Shown here: in pieces, positions 1 through 4,817 of the stretch
How positions within the stretch are numbered: position 1 is the first letter of the stretch
Layout of the letters: the number at the start of each line of letters is the position of its first letter
Source: Chloroflexota bacterium
Lineage (GTDB): Bacteria; Chloroflexota; Anaerolineae; Aggregatilineales; Phototrophicaceae
NCBI GenBank assembly: GCA_023430545.1
Contig: JAEZAF010000299.1
Span: 1-9,306 of the forward strand
Direction of reading: 5' to 3'
DNA length: 9,306 nucleotides
The notes under the pieces: generated by a model
Database searches by the model: none
The model's input: only the letters and a program-made list of their open reading frames with translations
What the model was told of the DNA's origin: nothing
Translations under genes and position numbers: made by a program

Positions 1-55
1 TGTCCGGTGGTGACGGTGCTCCCCTACAACGTACCAAAGATCGATTCCGATGTAG

Positions 56-77
56 GGGCGACCCGATGTGGTCGCCC
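56..77. repeat. GGGCGA-type intergenic hairpin followed by a T run
   Basis: GGGCGACC (56-63) and GGTCGCCC (70-77) form a perfect 8-bp stem with a 6-nt loop, followed by GTTTTT. A further copy of CCCCTAC at 21-27 can pair with GTAGGGG at 52-58, giving an alternative fold. It could be an intrinsic terminator for a gene lying left of the window, or a copy of a dispersed palindromic repeat. The same GGGCGA/TCGCCC core recurs in the hairpin at 6148-6177, which favours the repeat-family reading. The two roles are compatible. Confidence 0.55.
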
Positions 78-115
78 GTTTTTCTCCGCATTTAGCAGTT
101 TGTTGCTGCTGCTGC

Positions 116-140
116 TGCCGCACAAAAATTTTGTGCGGCA
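116..140. repeat. Perfect 12-bp palindrome with an AAAATTTT centre
   Basis: TGCCGCACAAAA (116-127) is the exact reverse complement of TTTTGTGCGGCA (129-140), with a single A between them. GCTGCT-rich sequence (about 103-118) precedes it, and a second inverted repeat follows: GCAGCAA (184-190) against TTGCTGC (192-198). No long T run follows on either strand, so it does not look like a simple terminator. The architecture matches the hairpin at 2749-2793, and the 14-mer TTTGTGCTGCTGCC occurs both at 303-316 and at 2769-2782. It probably belongs to a repeat family of this genome. Confidence 0.6.
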
Positions 141-354
141 ACAAATTTTACGGCGGAAAACAGGCAGTTTGCTGCCAATTGCAGCAGCAAATTGCTGCAA
201 TGTGATGCAGCAGCGTGATGTTAAAGAGCAGATTCAGTGCAGGCATGCTACAGCATAGCACAGATGTTCGCATCGTGCGGTTAGAGTTTTATAACGTTGG
301 GATTTGTGCTGCTGCCTCTGTTTCATCTCCGATTATCCCCATCGTCACCAGCCA

Positions 355-383
355 TTGTTGACAGGTTCCACTCCGCATACAAT
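355..383 (+). promoter_or_regulatory. Possible sigma-A-type promoter for the secreted protein at 443
   Basis: A -10-like TACAAT (378-383) lies 17 nt after TTGTTG (355-360). A better -35 hexamer, TTGACA (358-363), overlaps it but would leave only 14 nt of spacing. Transcription would start near 390, about 50 nt before the chosen start codon. It is the best promoter-like arrangement upstream of this gene, but it is a weak match. Confidence 0.35.
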
Positions 384-430
384 CCAGCATGCTATTTACA
401 ACGCTTAATTACGGTTCCAGCTTTCACATT

Positions 431-437
431 AGGAAGG
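431..437 (+). promoter_or_regulatory. Ribosome binding site AGGAAGG that sets the start at 443
   Basis: AGGAAGG lies 5 nt before the ATG at 443. The earlier in-frame ATG at 389 has no comparable site and would put 18 extra residues in front of a well-formed signal peptide, so 443 is preferred. Confidence 0.7.
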
Positions 438-442
438 CATCG

Positions 443-1267
443 ATGCTGCGTAAAATTCCACTCTCGTTTTACATCACCCTTTTGGTTTTTGCATTTCTCT
501 CGACACTCTGGCTCAACACTCAGGCATTGACCATCGCTCAGGCAAGCGCTTTGCCATTACAGGCGACTGCTACTCCTCAAAAAACACCAGAATTCCCCGA
601 AGGTCGGCCAGTAGAACAGTCACCAGAAATGCTACAGGCGGATCTGGATATGGTGGCGACAGCGCACGCCGATTTTGAGAGCCGCAGCATTTTCGATTAT
701 CGAATTGCATATCTGATTGAGGCGGACACCGATGCGGGAAATGAGGTTGTCACAGCAGAGAATGTGGCAGAAACGATCGGTGCTGTGGCAATCCATACAT
801 GGGAAGATTTCCTGACTCTGAATGATGAACAGCCTTTTCAGATCATTCTGGTGCATGTGTCGATGCTGGAAGCAGTGGACCTCGAATGGATACACCACGC
901 CTATCGTCACAATGTGCTGATTGTGGGGATTAATGTCACCAATGAGCAGATGCAGATGCTAACCGGTGATTTCTGTTTGAGAGAGATGAACCCGCATCGC
1001 AAGGTCAGTGATTTCACGGGATCTTTCCGCGCTTATATTTACAGCGTATCTGCATTCGATATAAGACTTTATGAAGCGATCCATCAGGCCGAGTTGATCG
1101 ACTGCAACAACTATGATGCACGCGGTACAGAAACGAGTGTATTACATGGTCAGTATCAATTCGAGCTTGAACAGCAGAGCCATCTGGAACAATTGATTGG
1201 CGTGCTGACCATGAGTACGATGAGTTATGATTTCCCTCCGAGCAATGATGAAAAACTTCACGACTGA
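443..1267 (+). CDS. Secreted protein of unknown function
   Basis: The product is 274 aa from the ATG at 443, chosen for its ribosome binding site. It opens with a signal peptide or anchor: basic MLRK, a hydrophobic stretch at about residues 7-27, and likely cleavage after an Ala near residue 34 (AQA/SA). A Pro/Thr-rich linker (about 38-62) then leads to a folded region. Residues 85-175 look like alternating strand and helix: RIAYLIEAD, then IILVHVSMLEAVDLEWI, then NVLIVGINVT. This suggests a small alpha/beta domain, but I recognise no family motif. Two cysteines (178 and 221) could form a disulfide in the exported protein. There is no lipobox Cys, so it is not a typical lipoprotein. By rough count of sample lines the gene is near 50% GC against about 65% in the amidohydrolase, which could indicate a different origin. 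It converges on comEA with 93 bp between stops. Function unknown. Confidence 0.8.
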   Translation: MLRKIPLSFYITLLVFAFLSTLWLNTQALTIAQASALPLQATATPQKTPEFPEGRPVEQSPEMLQADLDMVATAHADFESRSIFDYRIAYLIEADTDAGNEVVTAENVAETIGAVAIHTWEDFLTLNDEQPFQIILVHVSMLEAVDLEWIHHAYRHNVLIVGINVTNEQMQMLTGDFCLREMNPHRKVSDFTGSFRAYIYSVSAFDIRLYEAIHQAELIDCNNYDARGTETSVLHGQYQFELEQQSHLEQLIGVLTMSTMSYDFPPSNDEKLHD

Positions 1268-1360
1268 AAAACGGTGTTTCTCCATCCCCGATCCGGCGAG
1301 AGGGTCAGATGCGCAGGCGCGGGCTGGCACACAGGCCATCCCCTGCGATAGGTTGACCAT

Positions 1361-1975
1361 TTAATCGAAGGCGACCAGCCCCTGTAAGTCGCTGATCATG
1401 CCCTGACCGACGCCCTGAATCTCGTCGAGATCCTCGAAGCTGGTGATGCGTCCGTTTTCGGTGCGATAGGCCAGAATCCGCGCTGCCATTGCCGGTCCGA
1501 TGCCGGGAAGCTGCTGCAATTCTTCGGCGCTGGCGCGGTTGAGGTAGACGATCCCGTTGATGATGCCTTCGCTGTTGGGGACGCCGCTGTCGGTCAGGGT
1601 GCCGGTTTCGGTGTCAGGATCAAGGTCACTGTCTGCAAGCGGCTCATCGCTGATCTCCGGCACATGTACCTGATCGCCATCGAACAGACGCCGCGCCAGA
1701 TTAACCCGCGTCAGGTCAGCGGTATCGGATGCGCCGCCAGCGGCTTCGATGGCATCCTGCGCGAGGCTTCCGGCGGGCAGGGTAATCACCTCGCCTGACT
1801 TCTGAACTGCGCCGGTCACGTAGATATTCAGCGGGGCGGGCGTGCCGGTGGACTGCGGCGGGATGATGGTGATCTGCACCGGCGTGGGCTGTGTCAGCAG
1901 CAGCAGCGCACTGCCTGCGATGATGACGATGATCACCATGACAAAGACAAAAACGGTTCCGCGTCCACCCTGCAT
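1361..1975 (-). CDS. comEA: ComEA-type competence DNA-binding protein (SLBB + helix-hairpin-helix)
   Basis: ComEA is the membrane-anchored receptor that binds incoming double-stranded DNA outside the membrane and hands it to the ComEC channel. The 204-aa product has a short basic N-terminus, one membrane anchor (about 8-27) and a Pro/Thr linker. An SLBB-like domain follows at about 49-107 (LNIYVTGAVQKSGEV to GDQVHVPE). After an Asp/Glu-rich linker (108-135) comes a C-terminal ComEA helix-hairpin-helix domain at about 140-204. The two hairpins read LPGIGPAMAARI (156-167) and IQGVGQGMI (186-194), preceded by the typical YLNRASAEELQ. Size and order match the family. The frame stays open upstream to 2134, but AGGAG at 1982-1986 lies 6 nt before the ATG at 1975, and the extension has no domain. 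comEC, often the next gene, is not here; the gene downstream converges on this one. Confidence 0.92.
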   Translation of the reverse strand: MQGGRGTVFVFVMVIIVIIAGSALLLLTQPTPVQITIIPPQSTGTPAPLNIYVTGAVQKSGEVITLPAGSLAQDAIEAAGGASDTADLTRVNLARRLFDGDQVHVPEISDEPLADSDLDPDTETGTLTDSGVPNSEGIINGIVYLNRASAEELQQLPGIGPAMAARILAYRTENGRITSFEDLDEIQGVGQGMISDLQGLVAFD

Positions 1976-1981
1976 TGCAGA

Positions 1982-1986
1982 CTCCT
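1982..1986 (-). promoter_or_regulatory. Ribosome binding site AGGAG of comEA
   Basis: Read on the minus strand, AGGAG stands 6 nt before the ATG at 1975. It rules out the longer in-frame starts at 2011 and 2134, neither of which has such a site, and shortens the protein to the usual ComEA layout. Confidence 0.75.
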
Positions 1987-2009
1987 GATCGTGTGCGAGA
2001 TATGAGTCC

Positions 2010-2015
2010 ATTCTA
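2010..2015 (-). promoter_or_regulatory. Possible -10 element of comEA
   Basis: TAGAAT on the minus strand would place transcription start near 2003, about 28 nt before the start codon. No good -35 hexamer is visible 16-18 nt upstream, so this is tentative. The region between this site and the MITE-like element at 2134 is otherwise unremarkable. Confidence 0.25.
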
Positions 2016-2133
2016 GCGGAAAAGCCGTCCGCGACGATTAATGTTGTGAAAAGTGGTCGGTTGCGGGGGAGGTGCAGATCACATGGACGCCCCGCTGGTC
2101 GTCTCATGCGTGTTAAATAAGGAATTTTATACA

Positions 2134-2436
2134 TTGAAGCAGATATAAATCGGGCGGCGGCTTCCCCCCATCCTAAATCCTTCCCCCACTCGCTCGCAAG
2201 CTCGCTCCGAGGGAAGGACTTGGGCGTGTGGAGTGGGTTGATGCTCTTCCCGGCGGCAACGAGTGGGGGAAGGGAATTGATCTATAGCAGCCTGCAACCT
2301 GTCGTTCTCCCTTTCCCTCGGAACGGAGCAGACGAAACGGAGTTTCGGCGCGGAGATGACTGGGTAGCATTGCTTGCAATGCCGGGATAGGGCCGGGGAT
2401 AGGGGGCATCCGTCGCCCAATTTGCACCTGCTTCAA
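2134..2436. mobile_element. MITE-like non-autonomous element with 40-bp imperfect terminal inverted repeats
   Basis: The left end (2134-2173) and the reverse complement of the right end (2397-2436) agree at 32 of 40 positions by hand alignment. Both start TTGAAGCAG, share AAAT, GGGCG and CCCCC blocks in the same order, and end ATCC. The 303 bp encode no plausible protein; open frames across it are arginine- and proline-rich translations without ribosome binding sites. Two further inverted repeats lie inside: CCTTCCCCCACTCG (2179-2192) against CGAGTGGGGGAAGG (2260-2273), and GCATTGC (2367-2373) against GCAATGC (2376-2382). No target-site duplication is obvious beyond a possible 2-bp CA. It sits 158 bp upstream of the comEA start. 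It could be a transposon-derived MITE or a large palindromic intergenic repeat unrelated to transposition. Confidence 0.6.
2179..2273. repeat. 14-bp perfect inverted repeat inside the MITE-like element
   Basis: CCTTCCCCCACTCG (2179-2192) and CGAGTGGGGGAAGG (2260-2273) are exact reverse complements 67 nt apart. Nested inside the 40-bp terminal repeats, they let a transcript of the left half fold into a long hairpin. The sequence from about 2171 (TCCTAAATCC to GGGAAGGACTT) resembles the terminator at 6033-6064 (CCCTAAATCC to AGGGGACTT), which suggests related repeat DNA at both places. Confidence 0.6.
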
Positions 2437-2443
2437 CATTCGA

Positions 2444-2465
2444 CTTGCTTATCTTGCTTATCTTG
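2444..2465. repeat. Short tandem repeat CTTGCTTAT
   Basis: CTTGCTTAT occurs at 2444-2452 and 2453-2461, followed by a partial third copy CTTG (2462-2465). It begins 8 bp outside the right end of the MITE-like element. No function is evident. Confidence 0.6.
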
Positions 2466-2564
2466 ACGCGCCGTTGCGCATAGGCATTAAGCCAAGGTGT
2501 TTCTGCCGGTGGGGATACGTGTAAAACTCGGTCCACTTCGTTTGAAAATTCGAACCGCGTAACT

Positions 2565-2583
2565 CGAACATTCGTGCTATACT
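2565..2583 (+). promoter_or_regulatory. Orphan promoter-like site with a LexA-like half-palindrome
   Basis: TATACT (2578-2583) is a good -10 hexamer preceded by TGC, as in an extended -10. Just upstream, GAAC (2566-2569), four bases, then GTGC (2574-2577) differs at one position from the Gram-positive type LexA site GAAC-N4-GTTC. ATTCGTGCTATACT here resembles ATTCGCTATACT in the predicted promoter at 4766-4777. No credible gene follows on the plus strand, so any transcript would run into the TTGC array. A chance match is quite possible. Confidence 0.25.
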
Positions 2584-2610
2584 ATGAGGTTCCTGCACCT
2601 TAATATCGCG

Positions 2611-2690
2611 TCGCCGCACGTTGCGACTCCCAGCGTCCGCTTGCGGCACGTTGCTGCATCTTGCAGCGCCTTGCGACACTTTGCGGCAGA
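2611..2690. repeat. Degenerate 10-bp tandem array (TTGCnnCa)
   Basis: TTGC recurs exactly every 10 bp at 2641, 2651, 2661, 2671 and 2681, and also at 2621. In all six units the seventh base is C and the eighth is usually A. The unit at 2611 (TCGCCGCACG) is close, and the one at 2631 does not fit. Two inverted repeats overlap the array: TTGCGGCACG (2641-2650) with CGTGCCGCAA (2693-2702), and CACTTTGCG (2677-2685) with CGCAAAGTG (2706-2714). Ten bp is about one helical turn, so each TTGC would face the same side of the DNA. The role is unknown. Confidence 0.6.
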
Positions 2691-2741
2691 ATCGTGCCGC
2701 AAACTCGCAAAGTGCAGCAGCATATTTTCAACTTTGAGGGG

Positions 2742-2793
2742 AAAAATCGTTGCAGCAGCATAAAAAATTTTGTGCTGCTGCCGCTGCTGCAAC
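2742..2793 (-). terminator. GCAGCA hairpin with U run, probable terminator of the L,D-transpeptidase gene
   Basis: On the minus strand the hairpin begins 18 nt after the transpeptidase stop codon. GTTGCAGCAGC (2793-2783) pairs with GCTGCTGCAAC (2759-2749), and the transcript then reads GATTTTT (T run at 2746-2742). A shorter alternative pairing of 2752-2760 with 2773-2781 encloses the A/T-rich centre. Position, orientation and T run all suit intrinsic termination. The hairpin also belongs to the GCAGCA/AAAATTTT repeat family seen at 116-140. Confidence 0.6.
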
Positions 2794-2811
2794 AGACTGA
2801 CAACGCGGTCT

Positions 2812-4566
2812 CTACGCCTGAATTTCGACCACGACGCCGTTTTCGGCCCAGTTGTACAGCGTCTGGATGTTGGTGTTGTTCAGCAGAATACAGCCGTAGG
2901 TCACTTTGGTGCCGATGCTGTTTTCCCACAGAAGCTGACCGCCCCCGCGTGTCGGGAAGCCGTGGAAGCCGTTGGTGAAGTTCTGTCCGGGGATTGGCTG
3001 GTAGACGCCCATGAAATTCGGCATCCACAGATCCCAGTTCGCGGCGTAGGCGTTCGGCTCATGCGAGATGATCTGGTAAATCCCCGGCCACGTCGGGCTG
3101 CTGTTGATGCCGGTGCTGGACCCCCATTCCCATTTGAGCGCGCCGTTTTCGTATACCCACGTCTTCTGCTGGCTGATACTGACGACGATGCGTTTATCCG
3201 GCACGGGATCGAACTGGAAGAAGTTATCCTGCGAAGGGATGGTCAGCGTCTGGCCGATGGAGAGCGCATCCACGCCCGGGTTGGCATCCTGAATCCACGG
3301 GTACGGCACGCCGTAATCCCATGCAATGCTGATGATCGTCTCGCCTGCCTGTACCGTGTGCTGGCGGTCATGGTGATAGACGCGCACGGTGGCCTGCAGG
3401 TCCCCGCGCTGGATGGCCTTCTCGATCTCGGCCACGGCTTTTTCGTCGTCCAGATAGCGTGTGGAGTCTAACACAGTGGCGTTCGCATCCAGATAATCCC
3501 GTACCGGCCCATGACTGACCGACAGCGCCAGTCCGGTCGGCGAGTCCGGGTCGGCGTTCATCGTCAGCCACGTCGCCCATGTCTCCGGCGCGGCATCCCA
3601 TGTGATGATGTCGCCCGTGACCGGATCAAACACGCGGATATTCAGCGGACGCGACAGAAGCTGGCGTGCAGCCTCGACCAGCGGGGCGGCGTCGGTCACG
3701 TGCGGCTGGGTGGTCACGCGGACGATCTCGAAACGGCCATCCGCCAGCAGATCGCGGCCATTGGTCTGCAACTGTGCCAGCGTCGCGTCGATGTCCAGCA
3801 CACGGCCAGACTGTGATGGTTTCTCGCGTACTTCCCCGGCGATGACTTCGATTCCAGCGTCCTGTGCCGGCTTGTCGAGATCGGTGCGCAGTTCCTCGAA
3901 ACCAGCGCGGGCGGCTTCCGGGTCGATCACCAGCACGGGCGGGACATCCACACCGCGCAGGGCGATCAGGGCGCTGCCATCGGTGCGGCCTTTTTCATAA
4001 GCACGGCTGGCGGTCGCGTTGGCGTCCAGTGCGATGCCGACGCGCTGTGAGTCAATCGTCCAGACCTCGCCGGTGGTCCGGTCTGTCAGCGTGAGCGTCG
4101 TCCATTTGGAGGCGAGGGCGTCGGCGGCCTCGTCGGCCGACATCCCGCCAACGGCGATCCCGGCGGCCCTCACATTCGGCAGAATCCCACCGCTGTACAG
4201 GGCAGTGACGGCGATCAGCAACGCGACCAGTGTAACGCTGAAGAAGCCTACCAGCCCGACGAGCGGAATCAGCCACCATGCGCGGCGGTTGGGCTTCGGA
4301 GCTGTGCGCGGGGGCAGAGTCTGCGGGGCGTTCTGCATCGGCTGTGCGCTCCGGCGTCTGGAGGGTGCTGGCCGGTTCTGCGGACGTATCCCCTGCGGAC
4401 GTATCCCCTGCGGACGTGTCCCCTGCGAACGTGTCAGGCGGACAGGCGGCGATGGCACGGTGGACTGTCCGACAAGCGTCGGGGCGGGGGTGCGATGCTG
4501 CGCGTCGGGCTGCGGCCCGTGCGGATGATGCGGATTATATGGGCGTGGATTGTGGCGCGGTGGCAT
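2812..4566 (-). CDS. Membrane-anchored L,D-transpeptidase with VanW-type and LysM domains
   Basis: A 584-aa cell-wall enzyme. YkuD-family L,D-transpeptidases form 3-3 peptidoglycan cross-links or attach proteins to peptidoglycan through an active-site cysteine. Domain order: a Pro/Arg/His-rich cytoplasmic tail (1-95) with QGIRP-type repeats (about 48-63); one membrane helix (about 96-124); a VanW-associated putative peptidoglycan-binding domain (PG_binding_4 type, about 130-240, GIAVGGMSADEA); a similar second region to about 395; a LysM domain (402-444, HTVQAGETIISIAWDYGV to LSIGQTLTIPS); and a C-terminal YkuD domain (458-583). Catalytic candidates are His535 (FHGFP) and Cys559. The motif reads T-Y-G-C (556-559), where most members have S/T-H-G-C. 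The start at 4566 is the longest frame with only a weak ribosome binding site; Met77 (4338) is an alternative that keeps the membrane helix. Confidence 0.92.
   Translation of the reverse strand: MPPRHNPRPYNPHHPHGPQPDAQHRTPAPTLVGQSTVPSPPVRLTRSQGTRPQGIRPQGIRPQNRPAPSRRRSAQPMQNAPQTLPPRTAPKPNRRAWWLIPLVGLVGFFSVTLVALLIAVTALYSGGILPNVRAAGIAVGGMSADEAADALASKWTTLTLTDRTTGEVWTIDSQRVGIALDANATASRAYEKGRTDGSALIALRGVDVPPVLVIDPEAARAGFEELRTDLDKPAQDAGIEVIAGEVREKPSQSGRVLDIDATLAQLQTNGRDLLADGRFEIVRVTTQPHVTDAAPLVEAARQLLSRPLNIRVFDPVTGDIITWDAAPETWATWLTMNADPDSPTGLALSVSHGPVRDYLDANATVLDSTRYLDDEKAVAEIEKAIQRGDLQATVRVYHHDRQHTVQAGETIISIAWDYGVPYPWIQDANPGVDALSIGQTLTIPSQDNFFQFDPVPDKRIVVSISQQKTWVYENGALKWEWGSSTGINSSPTWPGIYQIISHEPNAYAANWDLWMPNFMGVYQPIPGQNFTNGFHGFPTRGGGQLLWENSIGTKVTYGCILLNNTNIQTLYNWAENGVVVEIQA
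4381..4440 (-). repeat. 15-bp tandem repeat inside the transpeptidase gene
   Basis: Three near-identical 15-bp units (plus-strand CGGACGTATCCCCTG) start at 4381, 4396 and 4411, with one base change (A to G) in the third. A diverged fourth starts at 4426. They encode QGIRP/QGTRP repeats in the cytoplasmic tail. Such repeats tend to change copy number by slippage, and because the unit is 15 bp the reading frame would be kept. Confidence 0.8.
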
Positions 4567-4643
4567 TGTCAGATCTTCGTTTCACTCTGTTAGTGTTAGG
4601 ATTTGGAACAGCAGTTGAATCGGTTTCAGATGGGTCAGTCTCT

Positions 4644-4649
4644 ATTATA
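4644..4649 (-). promoter_or_regulatory. -10 element (TATAAT) for the L,D-transpeptidase gene
   Basis: A perfect TATAAT on the minus strand lies 78 bp upstream of the start at 4566, giving a leader of about 70 nt. The -35 region is a poor match, so an activator or other contacts may be needed. It shares the 251-bp divergent intergenic region with the amidohydrolase promoter. Confidence 0.4.
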
Positions 4650-4749
4650 AGGCAAAGTCTGTGTCCGGGACCTGACGCTGACGTACCGATTACCCAACGA
4701 TAGAGGATTTCGGGCGGGGCTTCTCTCAAGCTGTGATAGGTGTGGATGT

Positions 4750-4777
4750 ATGACATCACCAGTGCATTCGCTATACT
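4750..4777 (+). promoter_or_regulatory. Sigma-A-type promoter of the M20 amidohydrolase
   Basis: ATGACA (4750-4755, one change from TTGACA), a 16-nt spacer and TATACT (4772-4777) make the best promoter match in the window. Transcription would begin near 4784, giving a leader of about 34 nt. The in-frame ATG at 4740 lies upstream of this promoter, which supports the start at 4818. Confidence 0.55.
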
Positions 4778-4817
4778 CAGAGATACCGAACTGAGACAGC
4801 TTAAGAGAGAAACAACG

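Larger units (their letters stand above)
1..442. other. Gene-free region rich in GCAGCA/GCTGCT words
   Basis: No convincing coding region is present here. The short open frames over 7-258 and 297-530 are low-complexity translations of repeat DNA, lack ribosome binding sites and have no recognisable protein features. The stretch contains the hairpin at 56-77, the palindrome at 116-140, overlapping GCAGCA inverted repeats at 168-200, one copy of TTTGTGCTGCTGCC (303-316), and a possible promoter for the next gene near 355-383. The 3' end of a gene cut by the left edge cannot be excluded, but nothing supports one. Confidence 0.6.

Noticed and set aside
7..258. 83-codon open frame near the left edge
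   Set aside because: It is translated from hairpin and GCTGCT repeat DNA, gives a low-complexity product and has no ribosome binding site.
1976..2134. N-terminal extension of comEA to an ATG at 2134
   Set aside because: AGGAG at 1982-1986 places the start at 1975. The extension would precede a normal membrane anchor, has no domain, and its first codon touches the MITE-like element.
2127..2536. Several minus-strand open frames across the TIR element
   Set aside because: They overlap one another in different frames, are rich in Arg, Pro and Ser from GC-rich repeat DNA, and lack ribosome binding sites. No transposase motif is present.
2540..2600. Possible tRNA on the minus strand, suggested by a GGTTCGAAT T-loop-like string
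   Set aside because: The flanking bases do not form a T stem, and no acceptor or anticodon arm can be built around it.
2444..2690. CRISPR array
   Set aside because: The repeats are 9-10 bp, directly adjacent and degenerate, with no spacer pattern and no cas genes nearby.
2600..3028. 142-codon minus-strand frame overlapping the transpeptidase 3' end
   Set aside because: It is an out-of-frame shadow of the YkuD-domain coding region continued into the TTGC array.
2770..4703. Long plus-strand open frames antisense to the transpeptidase gene
   Set aside because: They are shadows typical of GC-rich coding DNA; the minus strand carries clear LysM and YkuD motifs.
4740..4817. Longer amidohydrolase start at 4740
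   Set aside because: It lies upstream of the best promoter (4750-4777), has no ribosome binding site, and adds residues before the point where the family normally begins.
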